Positions 24,253 to 33,410 are shown, counted from the first letter of the stretch. The stretch is DNA of 64,000 nt from PWVB01 sp964530185 (GCA_964530185.1 CAZHBB010000001.1:1-64000), one strand, 5' to 3'. The notes: generated from the sequence alone by a model not told the origin. Translations and numbers: made by a program.

Positions 24253-27096
24253 ATGATCAAACGCTTTTTCAGACTCATCGGGATAATCCAGTTCGCGTTT
24301 GAACGTCTGGTTCATCATCCTGGGTTGACTTTCCTGGCCCTGCTCGGCGTGGTGCTGGCTGTAGGGCTTGTGAGCAACGCCTCCTTCTTCGCTCAGGCTG
24401 TGGACCAAGTGATTTTGAATCGAGAGCTGGCGGCGTTCAGTGAGATGACCGGACGCCCACCTTTCTCTACCGCGGTTTATACGTTCCCCTCTGTGGAAAG
24501 CCCGATCCCTCTGCCGCTGGCAGAGGAGTTGGCCGAGAATGTGGCGGGCACTTTGTCAGGGGAAGTTGGCCTGCCAGTGCAACATGTCGGGCTCCAGGTG
24601 CACAGTGGCAACATGATGCTGCAGCCACCGGAGGGAGAGACGGAATACCAGGCTGATGAGTTCCTGGGGGCGGTGGACGTAGCCTATATCCGCGACATCT
24701 CGGACCACATGCTGATCCTCTCCGGGGAGCCCTTGCAGGATACGGCAGTGGCCGATGGGGCTGTGCCGGTATGGATGCATACCCGCCTGGCGGAGAAGAT
24801 GGGCATCAACCCCGGGGATGAACTTCGGGTCGGTCTCAACATGATGGCTGATACTATTCCGATTCGGGTGATGGGGATCTGGAAGGCCGAGGATCCCACC
24901 GAGGATTTCTGGTTCGAGAACCCCGATGCGACGCTTCAGAATGTGCTGCTTGTGCGTCGTGATGATTACGTCCATTATTTTCAGCCGCTGGTGGCTGCTG
25001 GAAGCTGGTATGTGAGCTGGCACATCATTCTCGATGGCAGCAAAGTCTACCCAGACCTGGCTCAGGATTACCTGCAGGGCTTTGTTCGTGCCGAGACCAT
25101 CATCAACAAATATCTGCCGAAGGCCCGTATTAACACCCCACCTCTCGATCCTTTGAAGTCCTTTGTGACGCGCGGCGATACGCTGACGGTGATCCTCCTC
25201 AGTTTCAACCTGCCGGCCTTTGGGTTCCTGCTCTACTTCCTGATGCTCTCCTCAGGCATCATCGCGCAGTGGCAGCAGCGGGAGACAGCGCTGCTGGTGG
25301 GGCGTGGTATGCGGCCTAGCAGTATCCTGACGCTGACGTTGTTCGAGGAGTTGTTGCTCTTTATCGTGGGCTATCCACTTGGGCTTGGGGTGGGTGCTGT
25401 TTTGGCGCGGTTGATGGGGAACACGGCTAGTTTCCTGTCGTTCACAGCTCGTGAACCCCTGCCAATCAGCATGAGGGGACTCAACGTCCCCGTCACCCTG
25501 GTGGCGCTGGCGGTTGCCTTGGTGGCCCGGATGCTCCCTGCTGCGAAAGCGACGAGGATGAGTGCTATTGAGGTCGATCGGGCTCACGCTCGTCCTTCCA
25601 GCAAGCCATTCTGGTATCGTGCCTACCTGGATCTCTTGCTGGCACTGCCCACCTACTATGCCTACCGTCAGTTGATGCGTCGGGGCTCATTGGCTGTGCT
25701 GGTGCAGGACTCACCGACTGATCTCTACCAGGACCCATTGTTGATTCTGGTCCCTGCCTTGTTCATCCTTACTGTGGCCTTGCTCAGCCTGCGCGTCTTC
25801 CCACTGGTGATGCAGGGGCTTGACATGCTGGCGAGTCTGATCCCCTGGTCAACTCCCCACCTTGCGCTGCGACAGCTTGCCCGGCGCAGTCACACCTATA
25901 TCAGCCCTCTGCTGCTGGTCATCGTTTCTCTGGCGCTGGGGGTCTACACCCTGTCCATGGCCGCCAGTATGGACCAGTGGCTGATCGATCGCATGTACTA
26001 TTCGGTGGGGGCAGACCTGCGGTTCGGTGTGCTTCCGATCTCACTGGACCCTTCGCAGCCGCCGACAGTACCTGTAACCGGTGAATGGATTCCGACGCCT
26101 GCGGATTTCGAGACCGTGCCTGGCATTGTAGCAGCAACGCCGGTGGGGGACTTCTCTATGAGCACCAAGCTCATGAACAGCGGTGAGATCAGGGGGGGGC
26201 GATTCCTGGCCGTCGACCGCCTGACCTTCCCCCGGGTGGCGTGGTTCCGTAAGGATTTCGCCTCTGAATCGTTGGGGGCACTGATGAATCGTCTGGCGGT
26301 GTCCTCGGACGCGATCCTGGTCTCTGAGGAGATCTTTAGAGAGAACCAACTCCGCGTTGGTGACAAGATCAATGTGAACATCGGCGTGAACTACGAGATC
26401 TACATCCGGGACAACTTTACGGTGGTGGGCACCTTCAAATATTTTCCCACTGTGGACGAGGATGAGAAGGTCACCTTCATTGGAAACCTGAGCCATCTGG
26501 ATTTCTACGTGGGCCTGCCCGTGCCGCGCGATATGTGGGTGCGCCTTGACAAAGGGGCGACAGGTGAGGATGTCCTGGATCGGATCCCCTCCTTGCTGAG
26601 GGTAGAGCCAGGCGGTGGGCACGATGCCAGGGCCTTGATCCAGGAGGAGCAGTCGAAGTTCGAACGGGTAGGAGTCTTTGGGACTTTGACGATAGGATTC
26701 CTGGCTGCTGTGGTGATGGCCGTAATGGGGTTGCTGATCTACACCTACGCATCACTTCGTGAACGCCTCTATCGCTTTACTGTATTGCGTGCCATTGGCC
26801 TCCTGCGGAGCCAGATCACGGGGCAGGTAGTCCTGGAGTACGCATTCCTGACAGCGTTTGGGGCTATTACGGGGGGGCTGATAGGGTCTTTCGCCTCGCG
26901 CCTTTTCGTGCCCATGTTCAGGATCACGGGGGAGCAGAAAGTTCCCTTGCCCCCCTTGATTCCTATCATCGCTATAGATCAGGTCCGGTCGCTCATCACC
27001 GTGTTTGTGGGCTTGATTGTGGTGCTAGAGGTGCTGGTCATCACCCAGGCCCTCTCCAAGCGAGCCTTCAGCATGTTGAAGGGAGTCTTCGGATAG
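24253..27096 (+). CDS. FtsX-like ABC transporter permease
   Basis: 947-residue membrane protein of the MacB/FtsX permease type. One helix lies near residues 22-48, a long periplasm-like domain follows, then a helix cluster at about 315-460. A second half has a helix near 560, another large extracytoplasmic domain and a last helix group from about 815 to 940. It therefore carries two FtsX domains in one chain, as in lipid or lipoprotein transport systems of this family. The start ATG has only a weak ribosome site. No ATPase gene is adjacent, which is unusual; the ATPase must be encoded elsewhere. It ends at a strong terminator. Confidence 0.8.
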   Translation: MIKRFFRLIGIIQFAFERLVHHPGLTFLALLGVVLAVGLVSNASFFAQAVDQVILNRELAAFSEMTGRPPFSTAVYTFPSVESPIPLPLAEELAENVAGTLSGEVGLPVQHVGLQVHSGNMMLQPPEGETEYQADEFLGAVDVAYIRDISDHMLILSGEPLQDTAVADGAVPVWMHTRLAEKMGINPGDELRVGLNMMADTIPIRVMGIWKAEDPTEDFWFENPDATLQNVLLVRRDDYVHYFQPLVAAGSWYVSWHIILDGSKVYPDLAQDYLQGFVRAETIINKYLPKARINTPPLDPLKSFVTRGDTLTVILLSFNLPAFGFLLYFLMLSSGIIAQWQQRETALLVGRGMRPSSILTLTLFEELLLFIVGYPLGLGVGAVLARLMGNTASFLSFTAREPLPISMRGLNVPVTLVALAVALVARMLPAAKATRMSAIEVDRAHARPSSKPFWYRAYLDLLLALPTYYAYRQLMRRGSLAVLVQDSPTDLYQDPLLILVPALFILTVALLSLRVFPLVMQGLDMLASLIPWSTPHLALRQLARRSHTYISPLLLVIVSLALGVYTLSMAASMDQWLIDRMYYSVGADLRFGVLPISLDPSQPPTVPVTGEWIPTPADFETVPGIVAATPVGDFSMSTKLMNSGEIRGGRFLAVDRLTFPRVAWFRKDFASESLGALMNRLAVSSDAILVSEEIFRENQLRVGDKINVNIGVNYEIYIRDNFTVVGTFKYFPTVDEDEKVTFIGNLSHLDFYVGLPVPRDMWVRLDKGATGEDVLDRIPSLLRVEPGGGHDARALIQEEQSKFERVGVFGTLTIGFLAAVVMAVMGLLIYTYASLRERLYRFTVLRAIGLLRSQITGQVVLEYAFLTAFGAITGGLIGSFASRLFVPMFRITGEQKVPLPPLIPIIAIDQVRSLITVFVGLIVVLEVLVITQALSKRAFSMLKGVFG

Positions 27097-27119
27097 AGCC
27101 AGTCGGTTTCGCTGTACAG

Positions 27120-27157
27120 GCGACCAACGGGACACCCGTTGGTCGCTTTTGTTTGTT
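27120..27157 (+). terminator. Rho-independent terminator after the permease
   Basis: GCGACCAACGGG and CCCGTTGGTCGC pair perfectly (12 bp) around ACA, and TTTTGTTTGTT follows at once. This is a textbook intrinsic terminator 24 bases after the permease stop codon. Confidence 0.93.
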
Positions 27158-27232
27158 GGTGTTGGGGGTGATCCGGCGCAGTGGGTGCCAAGATGCGTCA
27201 TGCTGCCGCGTCAAAGGAATCACGCCCTCACT

Positions 27233-27274
27233 TTTCTGGTGTCGCCGACACTGTTTCTGGTGTCGCCGACACTG
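27233..27274. promoter_or_regulatory. Two tandem 21-bp repeats, each with a 13-bp palindrome
   Basis: The palindrome GTGTCG-C-CGACAC occurs at 27239-27251 and 27260-27272 inside two exact 21-base direct repeats. Centres are 21 bp apart, about two helical turns, so a regulator could bind both on one face. A -10-like TACAAT (27281-27286) follows directly, without a clear -35. This fits an operator pair controlling the Gfo/Idh-glgA operon downstream. The regulator family is not known. Confidence 0.55.
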
Positions 27275-27480
27275 TCGTGTTACAATTGCTGTGTCGAGGC
27301 TGTCATCCGCCTAGGGATGGCACGCNNNNNNNNNNNNNNNNNNNNNNNNNNNNNNNNNNNNNNNNNNNNNNNNNNNNNNNNNNNNNNNNNNNNNNNNNNN
27401 NNNNNNNNNNNNNNNNNNNNNNNNNACTGTCGTGTTACAATTGCTGTGTCGAGGCTGTCATCCGCCTAGGGATGGCACGC
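27271..27480. other. Scaffold gap with duplicated 55-base ends
   Basis: 100 Ns at 27326-27425 are flanked by exact copies of the same 55 bases (27271-27325 and 27426-27480). The exact repeat length and the round N number point to two contigs that share an assembly k-mer overlap. The true sequence is probably continuous with 155 fewer bases. No gene is interrupted. Confidence 0.85.
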
Positions 27481-27550
27481 GACGGTCAGGCCTCTGTTCA
27501 ACAGCGTTGTGCGGGGCATGACTATCTTTTCAACACCGGAGGTGTCACAG

Positions 27551-28654
27551 ATGGATGAGAGAGTCCGAATCGGTATCATCGGTGTAGGACAGATCGGCAA
27601 GAGCCATGTCCGTCGCTACCAGGAGATCCCCGCAGCCGAGATCGTGGCGGTGGCTGACATCGACGAAGCTGAGGCGCACCGTGTAGCCGAGATGTATGGT
27701 ATTCCGCACGTGTACACGGACTTCCGTGAGATGCTCAAGCGCGACGACCTGGTGGCCGTGGACGTCTGTCTGCACAACAACCTCCACATGCCGGCGACGG
27801 TCGCGGCACTGGAGGCTGGCAAACACGTTTACTGTGAGAAACCCATGGCGGGCACCTATGTCGATGCGGCGACCATGTATGAGACTGCGCAGTCCACGGG
27901 CAAAATGCTGTCGATTCAGTTGAGCACGCTGTTCACCCGGGAGACTAAAGCGGCCAAATATCTGATCGACCGCGGACTCCTGGGTAAGATCTACCACGCT
28001 CGCTCGACTGGCTTCCGTCGGCGTGGACGCCCGTTCGTGGATGGCTATGGCTCCCCCAACTTCGTGCGTAAACACATCTCGGCCGGTGGGGCCTTCTACG
28101 ATATGGGAGTCTATCATATCGCCAACATTCTGTACCTGCTTGGCAACCCTGAGGTCATCAGAATCACTGGTAAGACCTATCAGGAGACGCCCATTGACCC
28201 CAAGCGCCTGGAGATCAGTGGCTACAACGTGGAGGAACTGGGCATGGGTTTCGTCCGCCTGGCGGACAATATTGCACTGGACATCATTGAGGCCTGGGCT
28301 ATCCACCTGGATGGCTTCGAGGGCTCTTATGTCGTCGGGTCGCAGGGTGGCGTGCGTCTGAATCCCTTCGGCTATTACTATAACGTCGATGACCTGGCGC
28401 TGAACTGTGGGGCCGATCTGGATCAGTTTGACTATCGTCTGCACAACGTGCACGAGAACGGCGACGCCTACGACAGCCCGCAGCACCATTGGATTGCAGC
28501 TCTCCAGGGACGGGTTCCCCTGTTGCCGACAGCAGAGGTTGCTCTAAATACGATGTTGATCTCTGAGGGCATCTACCGTTCGGAGGAGTTGGGACGCGAG
28601 GTGACGGCCGAAGAGGTTAAGGCCATGTCAACCTCGACAGCGGTCGCCATCTGA
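27551..28654 (+). CDS. Gfo/Idh/MocA family oxidoreductase
   Basis: 367-residue NAD(P)-dependent sugar dehydrogenase-like protein. It has GIIGVGQIGKSHVRRY at the N terminus, the signature Lys in VYCEKPMAGTYVDAA, and the active-site segment GGAFYDMGVYHIAN. GGAGGTG precedes the ATG by 5 bases, which fixes the start although the frame is open 42 bases further up. It is the first gene after the tandem operator and scaffold gap and precedes glycogen synthase. Substrate not assigned. Confidence 0.88.
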   Translation: MDERVRIGIIGVGQIGKSHVRRYQEIPAAEIVAVADIDEAEAHRVAEMYGIPHVYTDFREMLKRDDLVAVDVCLHNNLHMPATVAALEAGKHVYCEKPMAGTYVDAATMYETAQSTGKMLSIQLSTLFTRETKAAKYLIDRGLLGKIYHARSTGFRRRGRPFVDGYGSPNFVRKHISAGGAFYDMGVYHIANILYLLGNPEVIRITGKTYQETPIDPKRLEISGYNVEELGMGFVRLADNIALDIIEAWAIHLDGFEGSYVVGSQGGVRLNPFGYYYNVDDLALNCGADLDQFDYRLHNVHENGDAYDSPQHHWIAALQGRVPLLPTAEVALNTMLISEGIYRSEELGREVTAEEVKAMSTSTAVAI

Positions 28655-28691
28655 TGGATCAGAGCGGCAGAGTTGATGATGGAAGGGGTGG

Positions 28692-28726
28692 AGGCCAGCC
28701 GGTACAGGATGCGTGTCGGCTGGCCT
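28692..28726 (+). repeat. 10-bp hairpin between Gfo/Idh gene and glgA
   Basis: AGGCCAGCCG and CGGCTGGCCT pair perfectly around a 15-base loop, 38 bases after the dehydrogenase stop. No T-run follows. It may attenuate or stabilise the transcript between the two genes. Confidence 0.4.
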
Positions 28727-28832
28727 TGCTGCTGATGTCCGACGGGATGTGCGGGTCGAGGATGTGTCCCGTCGTGGTCGGTGGCCTCGGATTATGATCC
28801 AACAGATGACCGATCGGTAGGGAGGATTCCGC

Positions 28833-30323
28833 GTGGTGGCTCGATTGCGGGTTGCGATGATTGCCTCAGAATGTGTCCCCTTTGCCAAGACGGGTGGTCT
28901 GGCGGACGTGGTGGGGGCCCTGGCAAAGACGCTGCGAAGCATGGGACATGATGTGATTGTCGTGATGCCAAAATACCGGCAGGTGGATGTTCAACGATTT
29001 CAGTTACGTCCTTTCTTCCAGCAGATGTGCGTGTGGATGGGAGACCGTGAGGAGTGGTGCGCTGTGCATAGCACGCGCACCGAGGACGATGTGCCAGTCT
29101 ATTTCATAGAACACAACATGTACTTCGATCGGGAGGGATTGTATCATGATGCGGAGTTTCGGGACTATCCTGACAATCCCCGCCGTTTCGCTTTCCTGAC
29201 GCGCGCCGGGCTCCAGCTTTGCCGCGACATGCGTTTTGACGCTGATATCGTCCATGTGCACGACTGGCAGACAGCACTTGCCCCCGCGTATCTCAAGGTC
29301 TGGCACTGGAACGATGCGGTGATCGGCAAGACCGCCGGGGTCCTGACCATTCACAACATCGGCTACCAGGGCGTCTACCCCGCTGAGCACTACCCCTATA
29401 TAGGGCTTGGCTGGCAGAATTTCACCTCGGATAAATTGGAGGACCATGGGCGGGTGAACTTCCTTAAAGGGGGGATCTACTTCGCGGACATGGTCACCAC
29501 CGTGAGCCCCACCTATGCCCGGGAGACGAGGACGCCGGAGTATGCGTATGGCATGGCGCCCTATCTGAACGCCAAGGGCGAGAACTACGTGGGGATCCTG
29601 AACGGTGTGGACTACAGCCATTGGGACCCGGCCCATGACCCATTGATCCCCGCGCGGTACACGCGCGATGATCTGAGAGGCAAGGCGATCTGTAAGGATG
29701 CGCTGCAGAGGCGGTTTGGCCTGGAGGTCTCCCCGGAGATCCCTATCATCGGGGTAGTCAGCCGATTCGCCGATCAGAAAGGACTGGATGTCCTGGCGGC
29801 GTGTATCGAGGACATCGTGGACGCCATGATGGTGCAGTTCGTCATCCTGGGCTCAGGGGACAGAAACTTGGAGCAGTACTATGGCGCTCTGCCTACCCGG
29901 TATGGTGGGCGCATCGGTAGTCACATCGGGTACAGTAATGAGTTGGCGCATTGGATTGAGGCAGGGGCTGACTTCTTCATCATGCCCTCTCGCTACGAGC
30001 CATGTGGCCTGAATCAGATCTATTCGCTGAGGTACGGGACGCTGCCCATCGTCCGTAACACTGGAGGGCTGGCGGACACCGTCGAGCAATATGACGAGCG
30101 CACCGGGGAGGGAACGGGGTTCAAGTTCGAGGAGCTTAGCCCTCATGCCATCTACTATACCGTGGGCTGGGCGGTGAGTACCTGGTACGATCGCAAGCAC
30201 CATATCGCCAAGATGCGTCGCAAGGCCATGGCGCAGGACTTCTCATGGGAGGACAGCGCGCGGCGTTATGTGGCTGTCTATGAGCGGGCCATTCGGAACA
30301 AGCGGGGAGGACATGAGCGATGA
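28833..30323 (+). CDS. glgA: Glycogen synthase (ADP-glucose type, GT5)
   Basis: 496-residue GT-B glycosyltransferase that adds glucose from ADP-glucose to alpha-1,4-glucan. Conserved segments are the N-terminal KTGGLADVVGALAKTL, the HVHDWQTALAPAYLK block, and the C-terminal SRYEPCGLNQIYSLRYGTLP and NTGGLADTV, all as in bacterial GlgA. Length is usual. GTG is the start, 7-8 bases after GGGAGG. Its stop overlaps the start of the next isomerase gene by 4 bases (ATGA), showing translational coupling. Presence in a sugar-catabolism region suggests storage of surplus hexose. Confidence 0.95.
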   Translation: MVARLRVAMIASECVPFAKTGGLADVVGALAKTLRSMGHDVIVVMPKYRQVDVQRFQLRPFFQQMCVWMGDREEWCAVHSTRTEDDVPVYFIEHNMYFDREGLYHDAEFRDYPDNPRRFAFLTRAGLQLCRDMRFDADIVHVHDWQTALAPAYLKVWHWNDAVIGKTAGVLTIHNIGYQGVYPAEHYPYIGLGWQNFTSDKLEDHGRVNFLKGGIYFADMVTTVSPTYARETRTPEYAYGMAPYLNAKGENYVGILNGVDYSHWDPAHDPLIPARYTRDDLRGKAICKDALQRRFGLEVSPEIPIIGVVSRFADQKGLDVLAACIEDIVDAMMVQFVILGSGDRNLEQYYGALPTRYGGRIGSHIGYSNELAHWIEAGADFFIMPSRYEPCGLNQIYSLRYGTLPIVRNTGGLADTVEQYDERTGEGTGFKFEELSPHAIYYTVGWAVSTWYDRKHHIAKMRRKAMAQDFSWEDSARRYVAVYERAIRNKRGGHER

Positions 30324-31168
30324 GGTTAGGAGGACCGGTTTTCGTTGGCTCTATGACGCCCGAACGCTGGATCGCAGCGCTTCAGGCCAACGGCTATGGG
30401 GCTGCCTATTGTCCGGTCACGGTGGAGGATGATGCGTCCACGCGCTCAGCCTATGTGCAGGCTGCCGAGGCTGCGGGTATTGTGATCGCCGAGGTGGGGG
30501 CCTGGAGCAACCCACTAAGCCCTGATCCCGAGGAAAGGGTCAGAGCCCTGGCGCATTGCCAGGCGCAACTGGCGTTGGCCGATGAGGTGGGCGCTCGCTG
30601 TTGTGTCAATATCGCGGGATCTCGCGGTCAACCATGGGATGGACCCCATCCCCAGAACTTCACCTCCGAGACCTTTGACATGATTGTGGAGAGTGTTCGG
30701 GCGATCATCGACGCGGTCAGGCCGACGCGCACGTATTACACGCTGGAGCCTATGCCCTGGATGTACCCGGATTCAGCCGATAGTTATCTGGCCTTGCTGC
30801 AGGCCATCGATCGCGAGCGGTTCGCGGTGCACGTCGATCTGGTGAACGTGGTCAACAGCCCACGGCGCTATTACGACAACACCTCACTCATCCGGGAGTG
30901 GTTCTCTAAGCTGGGCCCCTACATCCGTAGTTGTCATGCCAAGGATACCCTGCTCTCCACGAAGCTGACGACCCATCTCGATGAGGTGCGGCCGGGGCTG
31001 GGCAACCTCGACTATCGAACGTTGCTGGTCGAGATGGAGCGCGTCGATCCCGAACTCACCCTCATGGTCGAGCATCTGCATGATCCGGAGGACTACCGGC
31101 TCTCAGCGGATTACATCCGTGGGGTCGCCCATGAGGTGGGAGTGAGTCTGCGTCCGTTCGAATCCTGA
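30320..31168 (+). CDS. Sugar phosphate isomerase/epimerase family protein
   Basis: 282-residue TIM-barrel protein of the xylose-isomerase-like superfamily. Candidate metal ligands lie in YYTLEPMPWM (Glu), AVHVDLVNVVN (Asp), IRSCHAKDTL (His) and LMVEHLHD (Glu). Its start codon overlaps the glgA stop by 4 bases, so both are translated from one message. The reaction is probably isomerisation or epimerisation of a sugar or sugar acid; the substrate cannot be told. Confidence 0.82.
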   Translation: MRLGGPVFVGSMTPERWIAALQANGYGAAYCPVTVEDDASTRSAYVQAAEAAGIVIAEVGAWSNPLSPDPEERVRALAHCQAQLALADEVGARCCVNIAGSRGQPWDGPHPQNFTSETFDMIVESVRAIIDAVRPTRTYYTLEPMPWMYPDSADSYLALLQAIDRERFAVHVDLVNVVNSPRRYYDNTSLIREWFSKLGPYIRSCHAKDTLLSTKLTTHLDEVRPGLGNLDYRTLLVEMERVDPELTLMVEHLHDPEDYRLSADYIRGVAHEVGVSLRPFES

Positions 31169-31330
31169 GTGGGGTGGAGCGACTGGGCGTTCAACGTGTG
31201 CAACGTTGGTGTTATGGGGGTGGAGATGTTCTGAGAGGCCAGCCACGGCCGCGGACGCGACGATTCTCAGGTTTAAGGGCAGCCAGGCGGGCCGAGCCAC
31301 CTCTGATCCGGCAAGATGAGGAGGATAGCG

Positions 31331-32125
31331 ATGCTTTTTGGCGTGTGTGCTGACCCTGTCCATGGGCCCGCGCTTGGTCAGGCGGGTTTCGACTTTCTTG
31401 AGTTGCATGTTCAGAATCATCTGAGGACGATGGAGGCGGAGCCGGCGGCGTTCGAGCCAGCGCTGGCCGCGATCCGGGGCGCAGGTCTGCCCTGCCTGGC
31501 TGCGAATTGTTTCATCCCAGCCTCTTTGAAGATCACGGGGCCAGATGTGGAGTGGGCGAGTCTGTCCACCTATGTGAGGAGGACCTTCGAGCGCGCTCAG
31601 CGGGCGGGCATTCGCACGATCGTCTTCGGTTCTGGTGGTGCCCGCAGGATCCCCGATGGTTTCGACCGCGATCAGGCCTGGGCGCAGTTGGTGCGTTTTG
31701 GACGTATGATTGGGCCACTGGCGGCAGATCACAATGTGCTGGTGGTGGTCGAGCCGCTCAACCGCTCATTGGGGGCCTGCAACGTCCTGACCTCGGTGGA
31801 GGAGAGCGCGCACTATGTGCGGGAGGTCGATCATCCTGCTGTACGGCTGCTGGTGGATGCCTATCACTGGGCATTGGATGGGGATAGCGTCAAGGCTATC
31901 ATCGAGGTTGCGGACCTGATCCGCCACGTCCATGTCGCGACGGTGGCTCATCGGTTGCCGCCAGGCTTCGAGCCCTGCGATTTCTCAGCGTTCTTCGAGG
32001 CTCTGCGTGTCGGTGGGTACGATGGGCCAGTTTCCATCGAGGCGCAGTGGGAGGATGTGGAAGCACAGGCCGGGGAGGCCCTCCGTCATTTGCGTGCTCT
32101 GGTGAGCGGGGCGACGGAGGCTTGA
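31331..32125 (+). CDS. Sugar phosphate isomerase/epimerase family protein
   Basis: 264-residue TIM barrel related to hydroxypyruvate isomerase and tagatose/psicose epimerases. Metal-binding residues appear in VVVEPLNRSLGACN (Glu), RLLVDAYHWALDGD (Asp, His), IRHVHVAT (His) and VSIEAQWED (Glu). AGGAGG lies 6 bases before the chosen ATG; an in-frame ATG 15 bases earlier overlaps that site. The stop codon lies within the 55-base end duplicated by the scaffold gap, so the annotated end is reliable but the following spacing is not. Substrate unknown. Confidence 0.82.
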   Translation: MLFGVCADPVHGPALGQAGFDFLELHVQNHLRTMEAEPAAFEPALAAIRGAGLPCLAANCFIPASLKITGPDVEWASLSTYVRRTFERAQRAGIRTIVFGSGGARRIPDGFDRDQAWAQLVRFGRMIGPLAADHNVLVVVEPLNRSLGACNVLTSVEESAHYVREVDHPAVRLLVDAYHWALDGDSVKAIIEVADLIRHVHVATVAHRLPPGFEPCDFSAFFEALRVGGYDGPVSIEAQWEDVEAQAGEALRHLRALVSGATEA

Positions 32126-32293
32126 GGTCGTGCCTGGGNNNNNNNNNNNNNNNNNNNNNNNNNNNNNNNNNNNNNNNNNNNNNNNNNNNNNNNNNNNNNN
32201 NNNNNNNNNNNNNNNNNNNNNNNNNNNNNNNNNNNNNNCGTCATTTGCGTGCTCTGGTGAGCGGGGCGACGGAGGCTTGAGGTCGTGCCTGGG
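32084..32293. other. Second scaffold gap with duplicated 55-base ends
   Basis: 100 Ns at 32139-32238 are bracketed by identical 55-base sequences (32084-32138 and 32239-32293). The right copy contains a false second C-terminus of the isomerase gene. As with the first gap, removing 155 bases probably restores the real sequence. Confidence 0.85.
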
Positions 32294-32355
32294 GTCGTTG
32301 TCTGTGGGCCGGCCGGCAGTTGACGGACGGGAGATTTAGCGGGAGGTATCGTGGT

Positions 32356-33354
32356 ATGAAAGTCTTGTTTATCGGTGGCACGGGTATCATCAGTTCGGCC
32401 TGCGGTGAGTTGGCCGTTCAGCGCGGTATTGAACTTTACGTGCTCAATCGGGGGCACTCGTCAGCCCGGCCGGTGCCCGAGGGGGCTCATCACCTCGTGG
32501 CGGACATCCGGCGGCCTGAGACGGTGCTGCAGGTGTTGGGGACGATGCGCTTCGATGCGGTCGTGGACTGGGTCGTCTACACCCCTGCGCAACTGGAGGT
32601 GGACCTGGAGCTCTTCCGGGGGCGGACCAGGCAGTACATTTTCATCAGTTCGGCGTCGGCTTACCATAAGCCGGTGTTGAGCCTGCCCATCACCGAGTCC
32701 ACGCCCCTCCACAACCCATATTGGGAGTATTCTCGGAACAAGATCGCCTGTGAGGAGCGCTTGATGCGGGCTTACCGGGAGGAGCACTTCCCCGTGACCA
32801 TCGTGCGGCCCTCCCACACTTACGATAAGATGACGTTGCCCTTAAAGGCTCGCTATACTGTGGTGGATCGGATGCGGAAAGGGCTGCCCGTGGTCGTGCA
32901 CGGCGACGGGACCACCCGCTGGGTGCTGACACACCATCGGGATTTCGCAAAGGGATTCGTGGGTCTCCTGGGGAACCCCCTGGCGCTTGGTGAGGCTTAC
33001 CATATCACATCTGATGAGAGCCTGACGTGGAACCAGATCTACCAGTCTGTGGCGCGGGCCGCAGGGGTGGACGAAGTGGATCTTGTCCACGTCCCCTCTG
33101 AGCTCATCCACGCCTACGCGCCCGACTGGGGGGCGGGTCTTTTAGGTGACAAAGCCCATTCGGTGGCTTTTGATAATTCCAAGATCAAGCGACTGGTCCC
33201 CGATTTCGTGGCGACCATTCCATTTGCGCAGGGCGCCCGCGAGATCATGGCCTGGTTCGACGCCGATCCGGCCAGGCAGGTGGTTGCCCCTCAGTGGAAC
33301 GCACTGTTTGACCGTATCATCACGGCATATCGTGGGGCTTTCCCAAAGCCCTGA
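32356..33354 (+). CDS. NAD-dependent epimerase/dehydratase (extended SDR)
   Basis: 332-residue extended short-chain dehydrogenase. The cofactor loop is VLFIGGTGIISSACGE, the strand-4 segment is FDAVVDWVVYTP, and the catalytic set is SSASAY with Tyr-x3-Lys in YSRNKIACE. The C-terminal part is typical of nucleotide-sugar epimerases, but it also resembles NAD(P)-binding isoflavone-reductase-like members. GGGAGG lies about 10 bases before the ATG; the frame extends 36 bases upstream. It ends the plus-strand sugar region and converges with the sialidase-like gene. Substrate unknown. Confidence 0.82.
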   Translation: MKVLFIGGTGIISSACGELAVQRGIELYVLNRGHSSARPVPEGAHHLVADIRRPETVLQVLGTMRFDAVVDWVVYTPAQLEVDLELFRGRTRQYIFISSASAYHKPVLSLPITESTPLHNPYWEYSRNKIACEERLMRAYREEHFPVTIVRPSHTYDKMTLPLKARYTVVDRMRKGLPVVVHGDGTTRWVLTHHRDFAKGFVGLLGNPLALGEAYHITSDESLTWNQIYQSVARAAGVDEVDLVHVPSELIHAYAPDWGAGLLGDKAHSVAFDNSKIKRLVPDFVATIPFAQGAREIMAWFDADPARQVVAPQWNALFDRIITAYRGAFPKP

Positions 33355-33369
33355 GATTCAGATTTCAGT

Positions 33370-33410
33370 CCCCGCCGCTCTTGCCTGCCAATCTCGGTGG
33401 AGCGGCGGGG
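33370..33410. terminator. Hairpin between convergent operons
   Basis: CCCCGCCGCTC and GAGCGGCGGGG form a perfect 11-bp GC-rich stem with a 19-base loop, 15 bases past the epimerase stop and 20 bases past the sialidase-like stop on the other strand. T-runs are weak on both sides. A shared bidirectional terminator is likely. Confidence 0.5.

Noticed and set aside
27233..27274. CRISPR-like repeat pair
   Set aside because: There are only two adjacent 21-base units without spacers, and no cas genes are present; an operator pair is the better explanation.
27181..27558. Short open frames running through the N gap
   Set aside because: They translate Ns and the duplicated 55-base ends and have no support as genes.
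32047..32457. Short open frames across the second N gap
   Set aside because: They exist only because of the duplicated contig end and the Ns.
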